Position numbers and translations under genes: made by a program
Shown: positions 1-5,443 of the stretch, piece by piece
How positions within the stretch are numbered: the first letter of the stretch is position 1
How the letters are laid out: each line of letters begins with the position of its first letter
Notes under the pieces: model-generated
What the model was told of the DNA's origin: nothing
Database searches by the model: none
What the model saw: only the letters and a program-made list of their open reading frames with translations
NCBI GenBank assembly: GCA_041687475.1
Contig: JAWLBW010000111.1
Span: 1 to 13,322 of the forward strand
Origin: JAWLBW01 sp041687475
GTDB taxonomy: Bacteria > J088 > JAWLBW01
Direction of reading: 5' to 3'
Length of the DNA: 13,322 bases

Positions 1-1
1 G

Positions 2-1117
2 GATGAAAGCTTCACCTACTTCCGTACGGGCAGTTGCCTGCTGCGCTGTCCCGCTCAAGAGGGGGATTTCACGACGGCGGTGCTGCCCCTGCAGGACGAC
101 ATGGTGACCCTGTGGCCCAAGGGCGAGCTTTCGGTGACCGAAAGCGGCTGCTTTGCCAAGACCCACGGGTTGACCGAAGAAACCGAGCCGGCGATTTACC
201 AGGGCAGCACCCGCCCCGAAGCCTGGCTCGAAAACGTATATCAGGACAGCGACGACTGCGTCGACTTCAGCAAGGGTGCGCTTTCGGAAGAAGAGGTCGG
301 GCAGCTGCGCGACATTCTCATCGCCACCGGCAGCAACCCTGAAAATGTCGACGCCTACATCAGGGGCGATGTGCCGGTTCACGATGTCGTCGACACCCAT
401 GGCGTGCCCAAGGACGGTTGGGACTTTGTGGTGTGGACGCAGAACGGCCGCTCGATTTTCCCGCTGTCGGCCATTCCCAACGCGGCCGACCCGGCCAAGG
501 TGCCGCCGGTCGAAAGCATCGGCATTCTCAACCGCGACGAGGGGCCCGATGCGGCCACGCCGGGTATCGTTCGCTTCCCGAGCACCCATCAGGCGGCCGG
601 CTATTTCATGCTGGGCGAAACCTCGAAGACGTCGGCGGCCGGCAAGGAGCGCGGCAAGACCCGCTCGCCGTTCACGCAGCCTTTCTTCCCGCTGGCGGCG
701 GGCATGCAGGCCAAGCGTTTCGACGAGCTGGTCAAGACCATGCCGAACCTGACCATGTGGCTGATGAACACCGGTTACGTGGGCGGCGACGACCACGGCG
801 TGCAGCACGGCACGGCGCTGAAGGTGAAGATTCGTCACAGCTCGGCGATGGTCGAGGCCATGCTGTCCGAACAGATCAAGTGGACGGTCGATCCCGACTT
901 CGGCTACGAGGTGGTCGACGTCGACGCACCCGAGAACAAGGCGCTGCTCGAAAAGGTGCCGGCCGAGATTCTCCAGCCCCGCGTCTTTTTTGAAAAGCAG
1001 GGCCGTATGGACGAATACCGTGCCTGGGTTGCCAAGCTCAACCAGGAACGCCGCGCCTACCTCGAAAAGCACCAGGTCGACGCCGAGATCATCGAAGCCG
1101 TTTGCGGTAAAGCCTGA
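2..1117 (+). CDS. pckA: Phosphoenolpyruvate carboxykinase (ATP), C-terminal part
   Basis: Probable ATP-dependent PEP carboxykinase, which converts oxaloacetate and ATP to PEP, ADP and CO2 at the entry to gluconeogenesis in the cytoplasm. The frame is open from base 2, so the gene starts outside the window; the first GTG at 80 is internal. Visible family features of the 371-residue part are an Asp-Asp pair (residues 32-33, the kinase-2 position), then GCFAKT followed by a TEETEPAIYQ-like stretch and LENVY, which align with the GCYAKT...AEPEIY...LLENV block of the family. Later come GRSIFPLSAIPN, a YFMLGETSKTSAAGKERG segment and LMNTGYVGG. The P-loop (GxxGxGKT) is not visible in the 31 residues before the Asp pair, so it is outside the window or diverged. 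It stops at TGA and an intrinsic terminator follows. The variant looks like the YFMLGET subgroup and not the E. coli type. Confidence 0.85.
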   Translation, partial: DESFTYFRTGSCLLRCPAQEGDFTTAVLPLQDDMVTLWPKGELSVTESGCFAKTHGLTEETEPAIYQGSTRPEAWLENVYQDSDDCVDFSKGALSEEEVGQLRDILIATGSNPENVDAYIRGDVPVHDVVDTHGVPKDGWDFVVWTQNGRSIFPLSAIPNAADPAKVPPVESIGILNRDEGPDAATPGIVRFPSTHQAAGYFMLGETSKTSAAGKERGKTRSPFTQPFFPLAAGMQAKRFDELVKTMPNLTMWLMNTGYVGGDDHGVQHGTALKVKIRHSSAMVEAMLSEQIKWTVDPDFGYEVVDVDAPENKALLEKVPAEILQPRVFFEKQGRMDEYRAWVAKLNQERRAYLEKHQVDAEIIEAVCGKA

Positions 1118-1153
1118 CAGCGCTGTCTACGGGGCTTTGCTGCCGGTATTGCG

Positions 1154-1193
1154 GGCGGCGCTCTTCAAGGGAAGGGCGCCGCCTTATTTTTTG
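1154..1193 (+). terminator. Intrinsic terminator after pckA
   Basis: A 13-bp stem (1154-1166 with 1171-1183, one G-U pair) closes a 4-nt AAGG loop and is followed directly by TTATTTTTTG. This is a classical rho-independent terminator 37 nt after the pckA stop, and it separates pckA from the downstream SRPBCC gene. Confidence 0.93.
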
Positions 1194-1295
1194 TTTCCAG
1201 GGGGCAACCGGATCGACAACCAGGTAGAACGCTGTTTGCGAATACGGTAGAATGGGCGACGGTCTACCGATCGACGTCAACCTTACGAGGACAGC

Positions 1296-1865
1296 ATGCT
1301 GGCTCCGCTTCTGCTTGCCGCCGCGATTGCGGCCTCACCGAAACCTTCCGACAGCGACATCTGCGCCAAGGCCGAGCGAGAGAAGGAAGGCGATGTGTAC
1401 GTGCACCCGCTCGAACGCGACGACGGTGTGAAGGGGGTGCTGGCCTGTGTTTACGTGGCCGCCGGTCGCGAGCGCCTGTTCGACACCATCGTCGACTACG
1501 AGGCCTATCCGAACTGGAATGGAAAGGTCGAAAAGATCGACGTACAGTGGTCGAGTCCGGTCACGGCCGACATCCGTTTCGATCTCGACATGGTGTGGAA
1601 GGATACCTGGTACGCCCAGCGGCGCCTGCATCACAAGCCCGAACACGTCGAGTGGAAGATGACCGACGGCGAGTTCAAGGTCGTCGAAGGGCGCTACGAG
1701 CTCATACCCGTTCCCGGCGAAGAAAAGGCCACCTGGCTGTTCATGGAACAGTACATGCAGCCCGACATGAGCGTGCCCGGGTTCGTCGAGCGCTATTTCG
1801 CGGAAAAGGCCTCGCGCCAGCTGCTCGAGGAAATTCGCGACGAAACGTTACGCCGACTTGAATAA
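1296..1865 (+). CDS. Exported SRPBCC (polyketide cyclase/START-like) protein
   Basis: A 189-residue protein with a short cleavable-looking signal sequence (hydrophobic residues 1-14, likely cleavage near residue 14-18) and then a START/SRPBCC-type domain. Family hallmarks are the IVDYEAYPNWNGKVEKI block (about residues 65-81), alternating beta strands in the middle, and a C-terminal helix with PGFVERYFAEKASRQLLEE. Members form a hydrophobic cavity that binds lipids or other apolar ligands; the ligand cannot be read from sequence. Export is unusual for the commonest members and suggests periplasmic ligand binding. The ATG at 1296 has GAGG five bases upstream. A TAGAAT box lies at 1248-1253, but I find no matching -35. 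It is transcribed alone: a terminator precedes it and no gene follows for about 800 bp. Confidence 0.85.
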   Translation: MLAPLLLAAAIAASPKPSDSDICAKAEREKEGDVYVHPLERDDGVKGVLACVYVAAGRERLFDTIVDYEAYPNWNGKVEKIDVQWSSPVTADIRFDLDMVWKDTWYAQRRLHHKPEHVEWKMTDGEFKVVEGRYELIPVPGEEKATWLFMEQYMQPDMSVPGFVERYFAEKASRQLLEEIRDETLRRLE

Positions 1866-1980
1866 ATCCTTAATCCCCAATTCTCAATCCATAAGGGGAA
1901 GGGCTGACGAGGCCGCCACCCAGTGGGATACCTACCGCGACCCGCAAGGATTCGAGGCTTGGGGGCTCCACTTTGTCCCA

Positions 1981-2044
1981 AGTCTGCCAGTCTGCAAGTC
2001 TGGCAGTCTGACAGTCAGACAGTCCGCTCGTCAGATGGTCGGAT
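1981..2044 (+). repeat. Degenerate 8-bp tandem repeat (AGTCTGNN)
   Basis: Reading in steps of eight from 1981 gives AGTCTGCC, AGTCTGCA, AGTCTGGC, AGTCTGAC, AGTCAGAC, AGTCCGCT, CGTCAGAT, GGTCGGAT: four near-perfect units decaying into four imperfect ones. It also contains inverted repeats: CTGCCAG (1985-1991) with CTGGCAG (2001-2007), and GTCTGAC-A-GTCAGAC (2006-2020). The period is not a multiple of three, which argues against coding. Confidence 0.8.
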
Positions 2045-2099
2045 GGGCTGCGCTGACGGGATGCCGGTCGTGGTATTTGCCGGAATCGCCCATTCACGC

Positions 2100-2465
2100 A
2101 TGAAGAAACAACGGCACGCATTGCTGGAAGCCGAACTGGAAGCGGCCACGTGGTGTCGTCACCGTCGTGATGTCGTGGGCGAACGGTTGCATCTCGGGCG
2201 GGCTCGAACCCTTGCGCGGGGCAGCCTCGGGGCTCGGCTACGCGTACGATTGTACATGCTGGGCACCGCGCTGCGGCGGGGCCGATGATTCGACCGACTT
2301 GCCGAGCGTGAATACCGTCGGGTGCAGCCCGTATTCCAAGTTTCGCCTCTTCTCTGCCGCCGGTGGAGTGCGACCGACCTCGCCGTCATTTTCGCGCTGC
2401 TGCGCTTATGCCTTGGTACCTGCACGGTCGGCGAAGCGCGAGCCCATGTCTACCGGGAGGCTTGA
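2100..2465 (+). pseudogene. Possible small ORF interrupted by one in-frame TGA
   Basis: The frame from ATG 2100 reads 62 codons (MKKQRHALLEAELEAATWCR...), meets TGA at 2286-2288, and then stays open in the same frame for 58 more codons (FDRLAEREYRRVQPVF...) to a TGA at 2463-2465. Both halves are Leu/Ala/Arg-rich with charged helical character and give a more protein-like composition than the other frames. No clear ribosome site precedes ATG 2100, and I recognise no family. It could be a gene with a nonsense mutation, a genuine 62-residue protein followed by non-coding DNA, or chance in GC-rich sequence. Confidence 0.25.
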
Positions 2466-2558
2466 ATACCTTTTGGATTTCTCCCTACTTCTAAGGGGGG
2501 CCTGGGGAAACATACTCGCAGACGCAACCGTAAGCTCTTCTTCCTCGACACAAGGTAC

Positions 2559-2587
2559 TTGCCTGTTTGTTGCATCTGCGGTATAAG
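2559..2587 (+). promoter_or_regulatory. Sigma70-type promoter for the small membrane protein gene
   Basis: TTGCCT (2559-2564), a 17-bp spacer and TATAAG (2582-2587) form a good housekeeping-type promoter. Transcription would begin near 2594, giving a leader of about 80 nt before the ATG at 2674. Confidence 0.6.
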
Positions 2588-2673
2588 TACGCAGCGATAT
2601 CGCCTATTGAGTTTCGGGCGGTGTTGCGGCTGCTGTATTCACAGCGGTCGACACAGACAGCAGAGGAGCTCAC

Positions 2674-2946
2674 ATGCGAAAGCGCATTACCCGTGTGTCG
2701 CCCATTCAGATGGGCAAGGTTGCCGCAGTTCTCTATTTCTTCCTGAGTATTCCTTTCATGTTTATCTCGGGAATCATGTCGATGTTTGTTCCGGGCGAAG
2801 AACGGATGCCTGCATTTTTCATCTTCGCCGCCCCCGTGTTGTACGTGGTGCTCGGCTTCGTCTTCACCGCAGTCGGTTCCTTCTTATATAACCTCGCTGC
2901 CAGGTTCACGGGCGGCATCGAGTTCGTGTCCGAAGAGGTTTCCTGA
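2674..2946 (+). CDS. Small two-helix membrane protein, DUF3566-like
   Basis: A 90-residue protein with a basic start (RKRITRVSPIQMGK), a first membrane helix at about residues 15-38, a short polar turn with PGEERMP, a second helix at about 46-71 and an acidic tail containing YNLAARFTGGIEFVSEE. The layout and the closing YN-x-x-A-x-x-x-GGIE signature match a widespread group of small DUF3566-like membrane proteins of unknown role, as far as I can recall it; the family name is tentative. The N-terminal basic patch suggests the ends face the cytoplasm. The start is well supported: GAGGAG lies at 2662-2667, seven bases before ATG. It has its own promoter and is probably monocistronic, since a long hairpin follows. 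Confidence 0.85.
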   Translation: MRKRITRVSPIQMGKVAAVLYFFLSIPFMFISGIMSMFVPGEERMPAFFIFAAPVLYVVLGFVFTAVGSFLYNLAARFTGGIEFVSEEVS

Positions 2947-2972
2947 CGCACCGGTGTGTCGGTTTCAGGATA

Positions 2973-3034
2973 GATGCCCCTTCCTGCTTCGCGCTCGTAT
3001 CAGCAGCAGGCATTCGAAGTCAGGAAGGGGCATC
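2973..3034. repeat. Long 19-bp stem-loop (inverted repeat)
   Basis: Bases 2973-2986 pair perfectly with 3021-3034 (14 bp), and after one bulged T (3020) bases 2987-2991 pair with 3015-3019 (5 bp more). The loop is 23 nt. It lies 26 nt past the stop of the small membrane gene. No T-tract follows directly (the nearest is 3052-3056), so it is an atypical terminator at best. An mRNA-stabilising 3' structure or an intergenic palindromic repeat is equally possible. Confidence 0.85.
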
Positions 3035-3109
3035 GGTCGAGACGAGGCCATCTTTTTCTCCACCGACCGCCTTTCGTTCTCCCTCGCAGCGGCGCGTCGC
3101 TTCTTCGCC

Positions 3110-3139
3110 TTGTCATCTGCTTCTACCCTCGGGTATCGT
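3110..3139 (+). promoter_or_regulatory. Candidate promoter for the lipoprotein-endopeptidase pair
   Basis: TTGTCA (3110-3115) and TATCGT (3134-3139) with an 18-bp spacer match the sigma70 consensus at 5/6 and 4/6 positions. Transcription would start near 3146, leaving a long leader to the ATG at 3313. Confidence 0.45.
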
Positions 3140-3312
3140 AAAAGCGCCGACCAAGCATCTGCATAACCCGTGGTAATTCTCTTGGGAGATTTCCGGGGTG
3201 TGACGGTGCAGCAGCATGCCGCCTTCGTGGTGGAAGGTCGGAAGGCCTGCGATTATCGCGAGCTGCCGGCTTTGCGGCCACCGGTCTTGAAAGTCATGTT
3301 GGAGACTGCGCC

Positions 3313-4449
3313 ATGAAGGTTGCCCTTCTTCGTTCCCCCGCCCGTAGCCTTGTCGTATCCCTGCTGTGCGTGAGCGTCGTCGCATGCGCGCCTGAGGAAG
3401 AGGAAGAGATCAAACGTACACCCGTCATTCTCGGTTCCGGCACCGTGAGCGCGGCGGGCGGCGACGTGACCCTGACCGAGGGCGAACTCAAGGGTACGAC
3501 CGTCATCGTGCCCGCGGGCGCCGTCGACGGCGATGTCGAAATCACCATCGGTACCATCGTGGGCATCGGCATGAAGGGCGCCGAACCGGTCAGCCATACC
3601 ATTTACCTCGGCCCTGAGGGGCAGCAGTTCAAGAAGCCGGTCACACTCGTGCTGCCTTATCAAACGGGCTCCGTTTCGCAGGCGGCCCAGTCGGGCGTCT
3701 CGGTGCTCAAGCGCTCGGAGGCCACCGGCAAGGTCGTCGATCTCGGGGCCGACAAGGTCGCCGTCGATGCGGTCACTGGCGTGGTGCGTACCGAGGTCAC
3801 CTCGTTCTCGAGCTTCGAGGCCGCCATCGTTCCCCGCATCTACGGCGCGTTCACCCTTACCGATCCCGACATGTGGAATGGCGGCGACGAGATTCTGATC
3901 ATCAAGCCCGACAATACCTATTTCAACTGGTCGCCGGAAAACGGCGACCCTGAGCCCCCGGCCGAACTCGGCTCCTTTACTTGGGCCGGCGGCAAGATGA
4001 CGGACTTCCGGCACACACAGAACGGTCGTGGCGGGTTCGATAACGATCAGAACACCGGTCCCTACGGCGGCAGCGTTGCGGTTACGCCGACGATTGACGC
4101 CCTCAAGTTTCCCGGTTTCAGCTTCAACCGGGTCATGGACATGTCAAACCCCATCGCCGGCGCCTGGGAGCTTGAGGGCGCGGGGCTGAACCACCAGCTC
4201 GTCTTCTTATCCGGCGGCAAGTATTTCATGTGGTGCAACGACCAGGTCGACGGGTGCGATTCGGGAGCCTCCGAAGGGGCGCATGAGTTCGGCACGTATA
4301 ACTATGTGGATGACATCCTGTCCATCGATTCGGTTTCGCCCGATATCGACGCCGGTTTCAGTCCGGGCGTGACGGCCACGGCTGTCTTCAGCGATGAATA
4401 CGCCACCCTTACCCTCGACGGCGAATACGTTTTCCGGCGGATTCGGTAA
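3313..4449 (+). CDS. Lipoprotein with ZU5-like domain and two related C-terminal beta domains
   Basis: A 378-residue probable lipoprotein. The signal sequence has basic residues (K2, R7, R11), a hydrophobic core and a VVAC lipobox with Cys25, followed by an acidic Glu run (28-32). Residues about 41-115 resemble a ZU5-type beta domain (GSGTVSAAGGDVTL... IVPAGAVDGDVEITI), and TSFSSFEAAIV (163-173) is the usual strand closing such regions. The C-terminal half holds two similar segments: about 176-260 (IYGAFTL... NTYFNW... ELGSFTW) and 281-372 (IAGAWEL... GKYFMW... EFGTYNY), suggesting a tandem duplicated lipocalin-like fold. Cys308 and Cys315 could form a disulfide. The ATG has GGAGA eight bases upstream. 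Its TAA overlaps the ATG at 4449 (TAATG), which implies translational coupling to the endopeptidase. The binding partner is unknown; an envelope location is likely. Confidence 0.85.
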   Translation: MKVALLRSPARSLVVSLLCVSVVACAPEEEEEIKRTPVILGSGTVSAAGGDVTLTEGELKGTTVIVPAGAVDGDVEITIGTIVGIGMKGAEPVSHTIYLGPEGQQFKKPVTLVLPYQTGSVSQAAQSGVSVLKRSEATGKVVDLGADKVAVDAVTGVVRTEVTSFSSFEAAIVPRIYGAFTLTDPDMWNGGDEILIIKPDNTYFNWSPENGDPEPPAELGSFTWAGGKMTDFRHTQNGRGGFDNDQNTGPYGGSVAVTPTIDALKFPGFSFNRVMDMSNPIAGAWELEGAGLNHQLVFLSGGKYFMWCNDQVDGCDSGASEGAHEFGTYNYVDDILSIDSVSPDIDAGFSPGVTATAVFSDEYATLTLDGEYVFRRIR

Positions 4450-4481
4450 TGGAAACCGCCCGCAGTCTGCGGTAGTCGAGC

Positions 4482-5165
4482 GTGTCGTTTTCGGCAATAT
4501 CGCTCATCGCCCTGACGCTTTCGGCAACCGGCGCCGATGCAGAAAGCAGATGTTACGGCACGCCGGCCAACGGTCGGCTCGAGCGGGGTGTCAGGCTCGA
4601 AACCGAGGGCCCGAACTTTGCCCCGTACAGCAGTACCGGCGTTCTTCTCGGACGAACGTACGTGCATTCGAAAGTCGCCGCAGTCGTGCAGGCTGCATGG
4701 GAGCAGCTGCACAAGTCGTCGCCGGGAAAAATCTTCGTGTACGGCGAGACCGGTTGGTCTGACGGAGGAAGATTCAAACCCCATAAGACCCATCAGAACG
4801 GTCTGTCCGTCGACTTCATGGTTCCCATTCTCGATGCCGGGGGAAAGTCGGTTCCCCTGCCCACGAGTGTCTTCAACAAGTTCGGTTACGACCTGGACTT
4901 CGATGCACGCGGACGGCTCGACGAGTACCGCATCGACTTCGAGGCCATGGCCGACCACATCTACCACCTGCACCGACAGGCCGGAAAAGTCGACGGCATA
5001 CGGCTGAAGCGAGTTATCTTCGATCCCCGGTTGCAGCCTTTCCTGTGGAAGACGAAGCGTGGTCCCTACCTCAAGAAACACGTGACTTTTTCTCGGCGCC
5101 AAGCCTGGGTGCGCCACGACGAGCACTACCACGCCGATTTCGAGGTCGGGTGTAAGGCGCTCTGA
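4482..5165 (+). CDS. MepA/M74-like murein endopeptidase (LAS metallopeptidase)
   Basis: A probable periplasmic zinc peptidase cutting peptidoglycan cross-links, related to penicillin-insensitive murein endopeptidase MepA. The LAS signature is present: HQNGLSVD gives His104 and Asp111 (HxxxxxxD), and RHDEHYHADFEV gives His215-x-His217 with His212 and Asp213 nearby. At 227 residues it is shorter than E. coli MepA (274). Cys24 and Cys224 could form a disulfide. From GTG 4482 the first 20 residues are hydrophobic and end in ATGADA, but they lack the usual basic n-region and no ribosome site is visible. In the same frame ATG 4449 overlaps the previous TAA and would add METARSLR, then a TAG (4473-4475), then SS: a complete signal peptide if the TAG were sense. 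The GTG at 4482 is therefore the earliest usable start, and the upstream segment hints at a recent nonsense change or an assembly error. Confidence 0.82.
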   Translation: MSFSAISLIALTLSATGADAESRCYGTPANGRLERGVRLETEGPNFAPYSSTGVLLGRTYVHSKVAAVVQAAWEQLHKSSPGKIFVYGETGWSDGGRFKPHKTHQNGLSVDFMVPILDAGGKSVPLPTSVFNKFGYDLDFDARGRLDEYRIDFEAMADHIYHLHRQAGKVDGIRLKRVIFDPRLQPFLWKTKRGPYLKKHVTFSRRQAWVRHDEHYHADFEVGCKAL

Positions 5166-5348
5166 GATGTTCCCGCTGCCAACTGCATCGGGTCTGAGGA
5201 ACAATCGACCGCCGGCGTCGAGCGACAACCTTGACCCCCCAGCTTGTCTCGCGGGCGTCCGTCGTACAGCGACTGACGCTGGCAGAAAATACCAGACTTC
5301 ACGCCGAACACACCCTCCTGCATCGTATGTGATAGCATTGGGGAAACA

Positions 5349-5360
5349 CGGGGGCCCCCG
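5349..5360. promoter_or_regulatory. G5C5 palindrome upstream of the copper ATPase
   Basis: CGGGGGCCCCCG is a perfect 12-bp palindrome 83 bp before the copB start. G/C-tract palindromes are typical of operators bound by CsoR/RcnR-type metal repressors, so this is a candidate copper-responsive site. The resemblance is general, and no exact CsoR, CueR or CopY consensus is visible. A direct repeat CGGATGCA (5388-5395 and 5405-5412) lies between it and the gene. Confidence 0.3.
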
Positions 5361-5443
5361 GCGATGGCCGGAACCGTTAGAGCGACACGGATGCATGGCG
5401 GTTTCGGATGCAACGGGCCTGTTAGCCACGAGGGAGCGACGTT

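Larger units (their letters stand above)
1866..2673. other. 808-bp stretch without a confident gene
   Basis: No ORF here has a convincing ribosome site, family signature or codon pattern on either strand. The stretch holds three imperfect 7-bp repeats (AATCCCC, AATTCTC, AATCCAT at 1872-1892), an 8-bp degenerate tandem array (1981-2044), a possible ORF broken by one TGA (2100-2465), and the promoter and leader of the next gene (from 2559). An apparent 139-residue ORF from 2167 is Ser/Cys-rich and looks like chance. The rest shows nothing I can interpret. Confidence 0.6.
2947..3312. other. 366-bp intergenic region
   Basis: No gene is supported here. It contains the long stem-loop at 2973-3034, a T-run at 3052-3056, a candidate promoter at 3110-3139 and a leader of about 165 nt for the lipoprotein gene. 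Confidence 0.6.

Noticed and set aside
2195..2225. T-arm-like GGGTTCGAGCCC on the minus strand, suggesting a tRNA
   Set aside because: The flanking bases do not form a five-pair T-stem, and no acceptor, D or anticodon arms can be drawn.
2167..2586. A 139-residue ORF in the gene-poor gap
   Set aside because: Ser/Cys-rich low-information sequence, no ribosome site, and it runs into the promoter of the next gene.
3170..3316. A 48-codon ORF from GTG 3170 ending in ATGA overlap with the lipoprotein start
   Set aside because: No ribosome site and no recognisable composition; the lipoprotein has its own GGAGA site.
5330..5443. A metal or nucleotide riboswitch in the copB leader
   Set aside because: Several hairpins can be drawn, but no conserved core of a known riboswitch (NiCo, c-di-GMP, cobalamin) is present.
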